Source: an uncultured Prevotella sp.
GTDB taxonomy: Bacteria; Bacteroidota; Bacteroidia; Bacteroidales; Bacteroidaceae
Direction: 5' to 3'
DNA length: 64,000 nt
Assembly (NCBI GenBank): GCA_900541575.1
Contig: UQKO01000001.1
Coordinates: 1 to 64,000 of the forward strand
Both the position numbers and the translations under genes were made by a program. This document shows positions 8,205 to 17,617 of the stretch, piece after piece; the stretch's first letter is position 1; each line of letters opens with the position of its first letter. The notes below the pieces were generated by a model. That model made no database searches. It saw only the letters and a list, made by a program, of their open reading frames with translations, and was not told the DNA's origin.

Positions 8205-8462
8205 AGCCAAAAGGCGCATGTAGCCCAATCATTACACCTCGTTTTTTTAAAAAGAATGCCTATTCTGCAATCATTGCAAGCCCAATGGTTATTTTTCCAC
8301 ACACTCCTTTGCTTGGATTCTTAAACTATTCCTCCCTATCTGAGCACACTTCAATATTCATCCATCCAAAACCACTTCTCAAAAAACGCCCGATTGTTCT
8401 AAAAAAGGGTTATAGATTTACATTTTGCAAGCAAGAAAGGAGAGCATCTAAACATTTTGTCG

Positions 8463-8470
8463 TATATTTG
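8463..8470 (+). promoter_or_regulatory. Aconitase operon -7 box
   Basis: TATATTTG fits TAnnTTTG and lies 68 nt before the aconitase ATG. The -33 element is not obvious. Confidence 0.5.
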
Positions 8471-8538
8471 CAATCAAAAGAAATAATCTCATGAATACAA
8501 GCGCATAAAATCTACGCTAAGTTTAACATCTACAACGA

Positions 8539-10794
8539 ATGATATACAACGAAGATATGCTCCGCACTTTCTATGCTTCCTATGCTCAGAAAGTGGCTGA
8601 TGCTCGCAAAGAAATGGGACGTCCATTGACTTATGCCGAGAAAGTTTTATTTGCCCATACAGCCGTTCCCGTGAAGAAAGGCGGTTATCAGCGAGGCATT
8701 GACTACGAGTTGTTCCACCCCAATCGAGTGTGTATGCAAGATGCTACCGCACAGATGGCCATTTTGCAATTTATGAATGCAGGGCGTCGTCAGACTTCCG
8801 TCCCCACGACTGTACACTGCGACCACCTAATCCAAGCTTACAAAGGCGCCGAAACGGATCTCGCCACGGCAAAGAGCGTAAACGCTGAAGTATATCAGTT
8901 TTTGCAATCAGCAGCCCAACACTATGGTATGGGATTTTGGGGAGCTGGAGCTGGAATCATCCACCAAGTAGTATTAGAAAACTATGCCTTCCCTGGCGGC
9001 ATGATGGTTGGTACAGATTCCCACACACCGAATGCAGGAGGTTTAGGCATGGCTGCCATTGGTGTAGGTGGTGCCGACGCCGTAGATGTCATGGTAGGAG
9101 CACCTTGGGAATTAAAAGTTCCCCGTCTCATTGGTGTACACCTCACAGGAAAGTTGTCAGGTTGGACTTCTGCCAAGGACATCATACTTTATCTTGCAGG
9201 ACGCCTTACCACAAAAGGCGGAACAAATGCTATTATAGAATATTTTGGTGATGGTGCAGAACATCTTTCAGCTACAGGAAAAGCCACCGTTTGTAATATG
9301 GGAGCGGAAGTAGGCGCTACCACATCCATGTTTCCCTACGACAGTCAAATGGAAGCATATCTCAAAGCTACTGGCCGAACTCACGTGGCAGAGATGGCCA
9401 ACAGTATTGCAGCCGATTTGAAAGCCGATCCCGAGGTAACAACTCACCCCGAGAAATATTTTGATGAATATATTACCATTGACCTTTCTCAACTCCATCC
9501 CTATCTAAATGGCCCTTTCACACCCGATGCGGCTTGTCCTGTAAGCGAGATGCAGGCCAAAGTAACAGAGAATGGCTATCCTGACAAAGTGGAGGTTTGC
9601 CTCATTGGTTCTTGTACCAATTCTTCTTATCAAGACCTAGCTCGCGCGGCCTCCGTAATCCAAGCCATGACCCAAGCCGGAAAGAAGCTAAAGGCACAAT
9701 TGATAGTTTGTCCTGGTTCGGAATTAGTATGCGCCACGGCCGAAAGAGATGGGTTCCTTCAGACCTTCCGTGAAGCAGGTGCACTGATTATGACCAATGC
9801 TTGCGGCCCATGTATTGGCCAATGGAAACGCGTGACGGATGATGCCACGAAGCGAAACAGCATTGTGACAAGTTTCAATCGCAATTTTGCCAAACGCGCT
9901 GATGGGAATCCCAATACGCATGCTTTCATTGCCTCGCCCGAAGTGGCTGTGGGTTATGCTTTCACAGGTTCACTCAGCGAACATCCTTCTTTCTCTGAAG
10001 GATGGCCCGAATTTACTCCACAAGGGCATGCACTTCCCACCGAAGGTTATTGCACAAATGAGGCGGTGGAAGCTGTAAAACCTGCTTTCGACATTCAGCC
10101 TGATAGCACCATTGGCATTCAAATTTCGCCCGAGAGCGAACGTCTCCAACGACTGACGCCCTTCACCCCGTGGAATGGAAAAGACTTTTCACAACTGCCT
10201 TTGCTCATTAAGGTAAAGGGGAAATGTACTACCGACCATATCTCGATGGCTGGCGTATGGCTTCGATTCCGTGGCCACTTGCAAAACATTTCACGCAACT
10301 TACTACTGGGCGCTACCAATGCCTTTACAGGTACAACTGGACAGACACTCAACACCCTCACGGGAAAGACTGAAGAGATATGGAAAGCGGCTCAAGATTA
10401 CCGCGACCACAAGGGCGGAAGCATCATCGTAGCAGAAGACAACTATGGAGAAGGCTCAAGCCGCGAACATGCAGCCATGGAACCTCGCTATTTGGGAGTA
10501 AAAGTAGTGCTTGCCAAAAGTTTTGCTCGTATTCACGAAACAAACTTAAAGAAGCAAGGTATTCTAGCTCTAACCTTTGCCAACCCAACTGATTACGACA
10601 AGATACAAGAACAAGACACATTTGATGTCAACTGCAGCACCATCCGTCCTGGAAGCACACTCACCCTAGTGGCTCATCATACCGACGGATCTTCCGACAG
10701 CATCGAAGCGCTACATACTTACAACACCTTGCAGATAGAATGGTTTAAGGCTGGCTCTGCTCTTTCCGTAAAAACCCCTTCATCACAAGCTTAA
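8539..10794 (+). CDS. acn: Aconitate hydratase
   Basis: Isomerises citrate to isocitrate via cis-aconitate. The 751-residue protein is of the mitochondrial-like aconitase type. The [4Fe-4S] ligands are visible as Cys359 in IGSCTNSSYQD and Cys422/Cys425 in NACGPCIGQW. Substrate-binding signatures GTDSHTPNAGGLGM and FNRNFAKRADGNPNTHAF are present. The C-terminal swivel domain carries DNYGEGSSREHAA and MAGVWLRFRGH. The isocitrate dehydrogenase gene starts 10 bp after the stop, and citrate synthase follows, so the oxidative route from citrate to 2-oxoglutarate is encoded together. In Bacteroidales this branch mostly feeds glutamate synthesis. Confidence 0.96.
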   Translation: MIYNEDMLRTFYASYAQKVADARKEMGRPLTYAEKVLFAHTAVPVKKGGYQRGIDYELFHPNRVCMQDATAQMAILQFMNAGRRQTSVPTTVHCDHLIQAYKGAETDLATAKSVNAEVYQFLQSAAQHYGMGFWGAGAGIIHQVVLENYAFPGGMMVGTDSHTPNAGGLGMAAIGVGGADAVDVMVGAPWELKVPRLIGVHLTGKLSGWTSAKDIILYLAGRLTTKGGTNAIIEYFGDGAEHLSATGKATVCNMGAEVGATTSMFPYDSQMEAYLKATGRTHVAEMANSIAADLKADPEVTTHPEKYFDEYITIDLSQLHPYLNGPFTPDAACPVSEMQAKVTENGYPDKVEVCLIGSCTNSSYQDLARAASVIQAMTQAGKKLKAQLIVCPGSELVCATAERDGFLQTFREAGALIMTNACGPCIGQWKRVTDDATKRNSIVTSFNRNFAKRADGNPNTHAFIASPEVAVGYAFTGSLSEHPSFSEGWPEFTPQGHALPTEGYCTNEAVEAVKPAFDIQPDSTIGIQISPESERLQRLTPFTPWNGKDFSQLPLLIKVKGKCTTDHISMAGVWLRFRGHLQNISRNLLLGATNAFTGTTGQTLNTLTGKTEEIWKAAQDYRDHKGGSIIVAEDNYGEGSSREHAAMEPRYLGVKVVLAKSFARIHETNLKKQGILALTFANPTDYDKIQEQDTFDVNCSTIRPGSTLTLVAHHTDGSSDSIEALHTYNTLQIEWFKAGSALSVKTPSSQA

Positions 10795-10804
10795 ACTCAT
10801 CATT

Positions 10805-11989
10805 ATGAATTCCACAGACCACAAAATACAGATGCTCCCCGACGGCACTTTCACCGTGCCCAACATTGTAGCCGTACCCTTCATCACGGGCGATGGCATT
10901 GGCGCAGAAATCACACCTGCTATGCAGCAAGTGATTGACCAAGCAATAAAGACTGCCTATAACGGACAACGCCAAATACTGTGGACTGAAGTGCCCGCAG
11001 GCCAACATGCTTTCGACACCTTGGGTACCTATCTTCCCGACGACACATTGAAAGCCTTTGCCGACTATCATATAGGAATCAAAGGACCTTTGACCACTCC
11101 CGTAGGCGGAGGCATACGCTCACTCAATGTGGCCATGCGACAAGGGCTCGACCTCTACGTATGCTTGCGCCCCGTAAGATGGTTTAAGGGAGTGGAATCA
11201 CCCGTGAAGCATCCTGAACGCGTCAATATGGTAGTATTCCGCGAAAACACGGAGGATATCTATGCTGGTATTGAATGGAAAGCCACATCGGCCGAAGCAC
11301 GTCGCTTTTATGAATTTCTTCACGATGAGATGGGAGTAACCAAAGTTCGTTTTCCCGAAACATCAGCTTTCGGCGTGAAGCCCGTTTCTGAAGAAGGCTC
11401 TAAACGCCTCATTAAAGCAGCCTGCCAATATGCATTGCAGCAAGGATCTAAACATGTAACGCTAGTCCACAAAGGAAACATCATGAAGTTTACCGAAGGT
11501 GGATTTAAAAACTGGGGATACGAATTAGCCGAACAAGAATTTAAGAATCAGATTCGCATGGACGATTGCATCTGCGATGCTTTCCTCCAAAACGCGCTAA
11601 TCAAACCCGAAGCCTACGATGTCATTGCTACGATGAACCTTAACGGCGACTACGTGTCGGACATGCTCGCTGCACAAGTGGGCGGAATCGGCATATCTCC
11701 GGGCGCAAACATCAATTACGAAGCAGGAAGAGCCATCTTCGAAGCCACTCACGGAACAGCTCCCGACCTAGTAGGAAAGAATCAAGCAAATCCATGCTCA
11801 ATCATCCTATCGGCAGTCATGATGCTCGACCATATAGGTTGGCATGAGGCTAGCGAAAAGGTAACGAAAGCCATTGAGTCGGCTTTCGTTCAAGGTTTTG
11901 CCACAGCCGATTTGGCTCGATTCATGGAAAACGGCAAACCTCTCGGCACAAAAGAATTTGCCGCTGCACTCTGCCAAGAAATGGCCTAA
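10805..11989 (+). CDS. icd: Isocitrate dehydrogenase
   Basis: Oxidatively decarboxylates isocitrate to 2-oxoglutarate. This 394-residue member of the isocitrate/isopropylmalate dehydrogenase family has FITGDGIGAEITPAM near residue 25, the substrate loop SLNVAMRQGLDLYVCLRPV with the conserved Ser, Asn and Arg residues, and VHKGNIMKFTEG for the catalytic Lys region. NLNGDYVSDMLAAQVGG provides the metal-binding Asp residues, and EATHGTAPDLVGKN is the nucleotide loop. The 10-bp spacing from aconitase implies one transcript. Co-factor choice (NADP versus NAD) cannot be settled by eye; similar Bacteroidetes enzymes are usually annotated NADP-dependent. Confidence 0.94.
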   Translation: MNSTDHKIQMLPDGTFTVPNIVAVPFITGDGIGAEITPAMQQVIDQAIKTAYNGQRQILWTEVPAGQHAFDTLGTYLPDDTLKAFADYHIGIKGPLTTPVGGGIRSLNVAMRQGLDLYVCLRPVRWFKGVESPVKHPERVNMVVFRENTEDIYAGIEWKATSAEARRFYEFLHDEMGVTKVRFPETSAFGVKPVSEEGSKRLIKAACQYALQQGSKHVTLVHKGNIMKFTEGGFKNWGYELAEQEFKNQIRMDDCICDAFLQNALIKPEAYDVIATMNLNGDYVSDMLAAQVGGIGISPGANINYEAGRAIFEATHGTAPDLVGKNQANPCSIILSAVMMLDHIGWHEASEKVTKAIESAFVQGFATADLARFMENGKPLGTKEFAAALCQEMA

Positions 11990-12039
11990 GCTTCATAAGC
12001 TAGAGCCTTATAGCCAATGCTTATTATTCCATAAAGTTT

Positions 12040-12047
12040 TAACCTTG
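12040..12047 (+). promoter_or_regulatory. Citrate synthase -7 box
   Basis: TAACCTTG, 31 nt before ATG 12079. It gives citrate synthase a promoter of its own inside the acn-icd-gltA cluster and argues against the upstream TTG at 12061 as start. Confidence 0.45.
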
Positions 12048-12078
12048 CAATTTTTCAGAATTGCCTAATCATGCTCTT

Positions 12079-13431
12079 ATGACCGACAAGAAAGAATACC
12101 TTATATATAAGCTCTCTGACAACATAAAGAACTGCATAAAAATTGATGCAGAGCTTTTCAGAAAACTCGATGTAAAGCGCGGACTCCGCAATGAAGATGG
12201 AACAGGTGTGCTTGTAGGACTGACCAACATCGGCAACGTGGTTGGCTACGAACGTAAAGATTCGGGAGAACTCAAGCCTATCGATGGTAAACTCTATTTC
12301 CGTGGTTACGAGATTTCTGACCTTGTACATGCTGTGCTCAAAGAACAACGATTTGGATTTGAGGAAATTGCTTATTTATTGCTTTCAGGCCGACTTCCTG
12401 ATGCTGAAGAGTTGGAGCAATTTCGTCGGTTGCTAGTGGACAATATGCCTTTGATGTCGAAGACAATGCTCAACATAGTGGAGCTCGAAGGAAACGACAT
12501 CATGAATATCCTAGCACGCAGTGTGCTTGAACTATATACCTACGACGACAACCCCGACGACATTTCGCGCGACAACCTCATGCGCCAAAGCGTAGAACTA
12601 ATCTCTAAGTTCCCCACCATCATTGCCTACGCTTACAACATGCTTCGCCACAAGGCACTAGGTCGCTCGCTACATATTCGTCACCCGAAAGAAGGCTTCT
12701 CTCTTGCCGAAAACTTTCTCTACATGCTTCTCGGAACGCATTATACTCCACTCGATGCACGCACACTAGATCTCCTACTCATACTTCAAGCAGAGCATGG
12801 TGGTGGTAATAATTCTACGTTCACAGTGAGAGTGACTTCCTCTACTTGCACCGACACCTACTCATCAATTGCCGCGGGCATCGGTTCGCTTAAAGGCCCC
12901 AAACATGGTGGAGCTAACATCCGTGTACACCATATGATGGAACACCTTAAACAAAACATCCGTCATTGGGACGACGAGGAAGAAATCAGTCACTATCTCC
13001 ACCGCATTGTAAAAAAAGAAGCATACGATTGCACAGGTCTTATCTATGGCATTGGACATGCCGTTTATACGCTTTCCGACCCTCGCGCCGTATTGCTCAA
13101 AGAAATGGCTCGCAAACTTGCTGAGGAAAAAGGCCGTATGGAAGAGTTTGAGTTTATGGAACGAATTGAGCGACTCGCCGTAGAAGCCGTATACGACATT
13201 AAGGGTACTGCTAAAAAGCTCTGTGCCAACGTTGATTTCTATTCAGGCTTTGTCTACGACCTCATCGGACTGCCCATCGAAATATACACTCCGCTCTTTG
13301 CCATGGCTCGTATCGTGGGTTGGTGCGCTCATCGCAATGAAGAACTCTGTTTCACTGGTCGTCGCATCATTCGTCCGGCTTACCGCTGCGTGGCAGACTT
13401 GCGTGAATACATTCCTGTAGACAAGAGATAA
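12079..13431 (+). CDS. gltA: Citrate synthase
   Basis: Condenses oxaloacetate and acetyl-CoA to citrate. With ATG 12079 the protein has 450 residues. Catalytic residues are visible: His276 in GPKHGGANIRV, His327 in GIGHAVYTLSDPRA and Asp386 in NVDFYSGFVYDLIGLP. The substrate Arg lies in ALGRSLHIRHP and in the Arg after GHAVYTLSDP. The N-terminal approx. 45 residues before GTGVLVGLTNIG resemble the extension seen in the Bacteroidetes form. A longer in-frame start (TTG 12061) is less likely because it lies almost on the expected transcription start. A strong terminator follows at 13488. With acn and icd this completes the oxidative TCA branch. Confidence 0.95.
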   Translation: MTDKKEYLIYKLSDNIKNCIKIDAELFRKLDVKRGLRNEDGTGVLVGLTNIGNVVGYERKDSGELKPIDGKLYFRGYEISDLVHAVLKEQRFGFEEIAYLLLSGRLPDAEELEQFRRLLVDNMPLMSKTMLNIVELEGNDIMNILARSVLELYTYDDNPDDISRDNLMRQSVELISKFPTIIAYAYNMLRHKALGRSLHIRHPKEGFSLAENFLYMLLGTHYTPLDARTLDLLLILQAEHGGGNNSTFTVRVTSSTCTDTYSSIAAGIGSLKGPKHGGANIRVHHMMEHLKQNIRHWDDEEEISHYLHRIVKKEAYDCTGLIYGIGHAVYTLSDPRAVLLKEMARKLAEEKGRMEEFEFMERIERLAVEAVYDIKGTAKKLCANVDFYSGFVYDLIGLPIEIYTPLFAMARIVGWCAHRNEELCFTGRRIIRPAYRCVADLREYIPVDKR

Positions 13432-13487
13432 GCAGACACATGCTCCCTCCCTCTGTCCTCTAATTTGTACAACTCCTCATAGACGAT

Positions 13488-13536
13488 AGTTCGCAAAGAT
13501 TCTTTTAAGTAGAATCTCTGCGAACTTCTTTTTTAT
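13488..13536 (+). terminator. Terminator of citrate synthase
   Basis: AGTTCGCAAAGATTC (13488-13502) pairs 14/15 with GAATCTCTGCGAACT (13512-13526) and is followed by TCTTTTTTA. Confidence 0.9.
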
Positions 13537-13582
13537 CATTACATACCGACTACCTTAGATTTAGACCTATAGGTCACAAAAG

Positions 13583-14053
13583 ATGTATGGTATTGCCACT
13601 TGGACTCCAGCCGACAAAGCCATCCCCGCCTTTGCAGAAAATGGCCAGAAGGATGCCACATGCAGCGTAAAGCCTTCTGATAGCCCCTATAGCTACTTCA
13701 AAAGCCGTGCAGAATATGTGTGCAATCTCTCTAACACGGTGCGCATAAATAAGTACCTCGAATTCAATAACTACATTACTAGATATTCTAATGGTCAGAA
13801 GTTCAATCCAGAATCTTTGGTCTACATGATAGGTGCAGAGATTAAGGTTAATTCTGGTGCAAAGTCAGTGTATGAAAGCATTTGCAAACTGCTTAAGTCC
13901 AAAGGATTGAAAGGACTCGGAGCATCAGAAGAAAGCACCACTTACGACCTAGGAAATCAAATACAACTCTACGTAACCTTCTCTGGAGACGAAGAAGTTA
14001 ACGTGCAGCTCGTCCCCGATGAATCGTGCGATACAGGCGAAGATTATGATTAA
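13583..14053 (+). CDS. Orphan 156-residue protein, unknown function
   Basis: The ATG at 13583 is the first start after an in-frame stop at 13562, so the frame cannot extend upstream. No signal peptide or membrane segment is seen. It contains four cysteines (CSVKP, YVCNL, SICKLL, ESCDTG), a lysine-rich helix (YESICKLLKSKGLKGLG) and an acidic C-terminus ending DTGEDYD. The later half (LGNQIQLYVTFSGDEEVNVQLVP) looks like a beta-rich domain. The gene sits alone between two strong terminators (13488-13536 and 14109-14160), which supports real transcription. I recognise no family. It may be a species-level orphan or a gene that lost an upstream exported part. Confidence 0.55.
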   Translation: MYGIATWTPADKAIPAFAENGQKDATCSVKPSDSPYSYFKSRAEYVCNLSNTVRINKYLEFNNYITRYSNGQKFNPESLVYMIGAEIKVNSGAKSVYESICKLLKSKGLKGLGASEESTTYDLGNQIQLYVTFSGDEEVNVQLVPDESCDTGEDYD

Positions 14054-14108
14054 ATAGCAGGGATAAAGAGCAGAAAAGCTTTCAAGTAAATTACCCATTC
14101 CAATATAT

Positions 14109-14160
14109 ATAGCCAATGTCCGATAAGTCTTTCAACAATTCGGACATTGGCTATTTTCTT
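14109..14160 (+). terminator. Terminator of the orphan gene
   Basis: ATAGCCAATGTCCGA (14109-14123) and TCGGACATTGGCTAT (14140-14154) form a perfect 15-bp stem followed by TTTCTT. Confidence 0.88.
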
Positions 14161-14297
14161 ATCGTTTTTTACGCGTCGTGGAATGAGTAAACAAGTTAAC
14201 GAGTGAACAAGTAAGTAAGCCGTATAAAGATTCTGATAGCTCTACTTAGCATTAGCGCTTGGCTATCTTTCTGCGCCGCTCATAGTAGCGTTTCCTC

Positions 14298-15107
14298 TTA
14301 CCTTCCTTGCAGCAAATGGCTATTCAGATAGCTCATGACGACATCTTTATAGCTATCAGAAATGGGGATATACTTCTCGCCAAAGACTATTTGACCACGC
14401 TCGAGCACACGAACCTTTTGCATATTTACAATATACGAACGATGAGTGCGCATAAATAGGTTTGCTGGCAGTGTTGCCTCTATACTGCGCATGGAAGTCA
14501 AGCTGAGAAGGGGCTTTATGGCAGAAGTGGTATAAATCTTTACATAATCCTTCAAACCTTCAATGTAAAGTATTTCAGAGAAGTCAACACGAATAAGCTT
14601 ATAGTCACTCTTCACAAAGATGTAGCCATCATTATTATTCGTTATGGCCGAAGCGTCAGCGAGATTCCTTGAGGTCGTATTGGCAGCAGAAGATTCTGGT
14701 GATACCAAATCTCCATGCCCCACTTCTGAAGTCTTTTGCTTGGTTTGGGCCAAGTCATACCACTTCTGCGCTCTGTTGACAGCGCCTACAAAGTCGGCAT
14801 AACTAATAGGTTTTAACAGATAGTCTAGCGCATTTACTTTATAACCATCAATCGCATATTGGCTAAATGCTGTGGTGAAGATGATGCGAGTGCGCGAGGT
14901 ATCAATGGTCTTGGAAAAATCAAGTCCGTTGAGATCGGGCATTTGAATATCCAAGAATATCAAGTCGGCAGGATGTTGCTGTAACCCGCCCATAGCTTCC
15001 ACCGCACTTGAGTACGTTCCGCAGAGTTCGAGCATGGGCGTCTTCTTTACATAGCTTTCCAATAACCCCAAAGCCAAGGGTTCATCGTCAATAATGGCAC
15101 ATTTCAT
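14298..15107 (-). CDS. LytTR-type response regulator
   Basis: A 269-residue two-component regulator. The receiver domain starts MKCAIIDDEPLALGLLESYV and carries the phospho-acceptor Asp53 in IFLDIQMPDLNG, plus FTTAFSQYAIDGYKVNALDYLLKP with the conserved Thr/Ser and Lys. A Ser/Thr/Asn-rich linker (about 120-155) leads to a LytTR DNA-binding domain with LIRVDFSEILYIEGLKDYVKIYT and FMRTHRSYIVN. It lies 4 bp after the sensor kinase gene and both are downstream of an efflux operon on the same strand, so it probably controls that operon or senses the same envelope stress. The target is inferred from position only. Confidence 0.93.
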   Translation of the reverse strand: MKCAIIDDEPLALGLLESYVKKTPMLELCGTYSSAVEAMGGLQQHPADLIFLDIQMPDLNGLDFSKTIDTSRTRIIFTTAFSQYAIDGYKVNALDYLLKPISYADFVGAVNRAQKWYDLAQTKQKTSEVGHGDLVSPESSAANTTSRNLADASAITNNNDGYIFVKSDYKLIRVDFSEILYIEGLKDYVKIYTTSAIKPLLSLTSMRSIEATLPANLFMRTHRSYIVNMQKVRVLERGQIVFGEKYIPISDSYKDVVMSYLNSHLLQGR

Positions 15108-15111
15108 ACGA

Positions 15112-16197
15112 TTAGACTGTTATAGGTTTGTCGTAAAGGTCAATAATAGAATAATAGGTTTGTCCATCTTCGCTCACTCCCGATAGCCACTTATATCTAC
15201 CTGAATAAGCATATTCCAATCGGCTCGCCACTTGTTTTAATCCAATGCCTCCTGGGGCCTTATCCGATTCGTTTTTGGGTGTATTACTATTTTCACAACT
15301 GAAATGAAGATGTTCGCGTGTAGCCTTCAGCGAGATATGAATAAAGCAGTTTCCCGAAGTGCTTACGCCATGCTTGAAAGCATTCTCCACAAGACTGATG
15401 AATATCAAAGGAGCTACCTGCACATTTTCATCATCGGGAATATCGAAATTGACTTGTACATCTACATTATTATAAATTCGTAAACACATAAGGGCAATGT
15501 ACGACTTTAGGAATTCTGCCTCTTTGCTCAGACTTACTCGGTCGGTCTGATTTTCATAAAGCATATAGCGCAACAGACGGCTCAGTTCGTGAATAGCTTG
15601 CTGAGCTTTTTCCTGATCAAATGCCGTTAGGGCATAGATATTATTCAGCGTATTGAGCAGAAAATGCGGATTGATTTGATTTTTCAAGTTTTTCAATTCC
15701 GCTTGCGAGCGACCGAGCTCGGCCTCAGCTCGTGCTTGTTCACTCTTACGCCAACGCATACTCAAGTTGAGGGCAACAGAAGCTCCTACAGCGAAGATGT
15801 AAAGTAGCAAGCCACGAACAACGAAGTAGATTTTGGGAGGGAGGTCGGGCTTACCCAGGCGCAAATGATGCATCTTAATGGGTGCTGGGGGGAATAGCAT
15901 GCTTTGCAATTCCAGCGACGACTGGTAGACAACGAATAGTGCAACATTCGCTATATAAAACCATTTTACTTTTCCCTTAACCAGCAAATAGCGTGGCACA
16001 AGAATGAAGTAATTGAGATAAAACGTGATGCAAACAGCCAACGGAAGGAAGCAACTATGCAAATAATGGCTCCAATCGATGGTTTCACCTCTCCGCTTAA
16101 AGAAAAGCGGAGAAAGGAATATATAGCTCCACGTGAGCACATGAACAATGACCTCAATGCAGAGTTCCATGCGTGGTTTACGTTGCTGTAATTCCAT
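15112..16197 (-). CDS. LytS-like sensor histidine kinase
   Basis: A 361-residue membrane kinase. Four hydrophobic segments occupy about residues 14-32, 47-66, 80-98 and 123-145. The His_kinase dimerisation motif QINPHFLLNTLNN puts the phosphorylated His at 178, and LVENAFKHGV is the N-box of the ATPase domain; GGIGLKQVASRL is the G-box. I chose ATG 16197 (MELQQRKPRM) instead of an upstream ATG at 16251, because a -7 box lies at 16228-16221 between them. It partners with the LytTR regulator whose gene starts 4 bp after its stop. Confidence 0.92.
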   Translation of the reverse strand: MELQQRKPRMELCIEVIVHVLTWSYIFLSPLFFKRRGETIDWSHYLHSCFLPLAVCITFYLNYFILVPRYLLVKGKVKWFYIANVALFVVYQSSLELQSMLFPPAPIKMHHLRLGKPDLPPKIYFVVRGLLLYIFAVGASVALNLSMRWRKSEQARAEAELGRSQAELKNLKNQINPHFLLNTLNNIYALTAFDQEKAQQAIHELSRLLRYMLYENQTDRVSLSKEAEFLKSYIALMCLRIYNNVDVQVNFDIPDDENVQVAPLIFISLVENAFKHGVSTSGNCFIHISLKATREHLHFSCENSNTPKNESDKAPGGIGLKQVASRLEYAYSGRYKWLSGVSEDGQTYYSIIDLYDKPITV

Positions 16198-16220
16198 AAT
16201 AATCTGCTTTATTAGATTTG

Positions 16221-16228
16221 CAAATGTA
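16221..16228 (-). promoter_or_regulatory. Sensor kinase promoter -7 box
   Basis: Minus strand TACATTTG, 23 nt before ATG 16197. It shows that the kinase-regulator pair can be transcribed apart from the efflux operon. Confidence 0.55.
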
Positions 16229-16276
16229 AAGATAAAATTGAAACAAGACAAATAGAACCTGCCTTTAATAAAGACA

Positions 16277-16357
16277 AGAGATCACAAAGACGACAGCGAA
16301 TGAGCATCTATAGCTAGACGCATTCTAATCGCTTTTCTGTTGTCTTACGTGATCTCT
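16277..16357. terminator. Long stem-loop between efflux operon and kinase gene
   Basis: AGAGATCAC (16277-16285) pairs with GTGATCTCT (16349-16357); inside it AAGACGACAG (16287-16296) pairs 9/10 with CTGTTGTCTT (16337-16346). There is no strong T-run, so this is a likely 3' boundary or attenuator of the efflux operon rather than a classical terminator. Confidence 0.55.
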
Positions 16358-16387
16358 GAATGCCTGTAAGAGGGTTTTCTTCAATGT

Positions 16388-17611
16388 TTACTCATAGCGT
16401 ATCGCCTCTATCGGGTCGAGACTAGCGGCTTTCTTCGCAGGATACCAACCAAAGAATATACCTGTAGCCGAACATACGGCAAAGCTTAACAATACGCTCC
16501 ACGGCTGAATCTGAATGGGCCAATGAGCAAACACATTGATGCCTACAGCAGCGCCTATACCACATATCACTCCGATAATACCACCTGTTACGCTGAGCAA
16601 TACGGACTCAATGAGGAACTGATTCAAAATATCTATACCGCGTGCTCCAACCGACATACGCAGACCTATTTCCTTCGTTCGTTCCGTCACACTTACGTAC
16701 ATGATATTCATGATACCAATACCGCCCACAATGAGTGAGATACAGGCCACGACAAGCAATAGTATCGTCATGGTGTCGGAGGTGGAATTCATCATCTCGG
16801 CCATTTCCTGCTGACTGCGAATGGAGAAATTATCCTCGTCACTGCCTTTTAACTTATGGCTTTCACGAAGGATACTTGTAATGTCATCGATAGCCAAGTC
16901 GGTCATATTTTCCGTAATGGCCGAAGCATTGATTCCTTGCAGATAGGTGACGGAAAGGATACGTTTCATCACAGTGGTATAAGGAGCCAATACCATATCA
17001 TCCTGGTCCATTCCAAATGAGTTGTAGCCTTTGGCTTTGAGCACACCTACTATGCGGAAAGGAATCTTGTTGTAACGAATCACTTTGCCTACTGGATCTT
17101 CACCATTTGTGAAGAGATTGTCGGCCACAGTCTTACCAATAACACACACCTTGGCACTCGTCTTAATATCCTCATCAGTGAACATCTCGCCATCTTCTAT
17201 TTTCAGTTGACGTATTTCCATATAATCGGGCGAGATGCCATAAATGGTCGAAGGAGTGTTGTTATTGCCATTTATAAACTGTCCAGAAGCATTTACGCTA
17301 GGCGAAATAGCCGATAGATACTTGGATTGTTCCTTGAGCGTTTCATAATCCTTCAGTTTGAGCGTTTGCATATCGGAAGCATCCTGCTGTGCTCCGCCAG
17401 GGCCTTTGTCTTGCCCAGGACGAATCATAATCATGTTCGACCCCATCTCGGCGATGTTGGCTTGAATGCTCTTCTTTGATCCTTGCCCTATGGCCATCAT
17501 AGCAATGACCGAAGCCACACCAATGATAATGCCAAGCATTGTTAGGAACGAGCGCAACTTATTGGCTGCAATGGCTCGAAAGGCTATCTTAAAAAGGTTA
17601 CTGATATTCAT
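16388..17611 (-). CDS. MacB-type ABC transporter permease
   Basis: A 407-residue inner-membrane permease. The N-terminal helix LRSFLTMLGIIIGVASVIAM (about 20-39) precedes a periplasmic MacB_PCD domain (about 45-280). A C-terminal FtsX domain has three helices, with MNIMYVSVTERTKEIGLRMSVGA as the coupling motif typical of MacB/FtsX permeases. Unlike E. coli MacB the ATPase is a separate gene, 6 bp upstream. With the ATPase, the MacA-like adaptor and TolC it makes a tripartite mechanotransmission exporter for drugs, peptides or lipids. The exported compound is unknown. Confidence 0.94.
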   Translation of the reverse strand: MNISNLFKIAFRAIAANKLRSFLTMLGIIIGVASVIAMMAIGQGSKKSIQANIAEMGSNMIMIRPGQDKGPGGAQQDASDMQTLKLKDYETLKEQSKYLSAISPSVNASGQFINGNNNTPSTIYGISPDYMEIRQLKIEDGEMFTDEDIKTSAKVCVIGKTVADNLFTNGEDPVGKVIRYNKIPFRIVGVLKAKGYNSFGMDQDDMVLAPYTTVMKRILSVTYLQGINASAITENMTDLAIDDITSILRESHKLKGSDEDNFSIRSQQEMAEMMNSTSDTMTILLLVVACISLIVGGIGIMNIMYVSVTERTKEIGLRMSVGARGIDILNQFLIESVLLSVTGGIIGVICGIGAAVGINVFAHWPIQIQPWSVLLSFAVCSATGIFFGWYPAKKAASLDPIEAIRYE

Positions 17612-17617
17612 TGTGTC

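Noticed and set aside
8170..8300. preQ1 riboswitch before queD
   Set aside because: No preQ1-type stem and A-rich tail were found; only a normal promoter is seen.
12061..12078. TTG start for citrate synthase
   Set aside because: Lies almost on the expected transcript start; ATG 12079 fits the promoter and the family N-terminus.
16277..16357. Small RNA gene
   Set aside because: Its structure fits an operon 3' end and no promoter precedes it.
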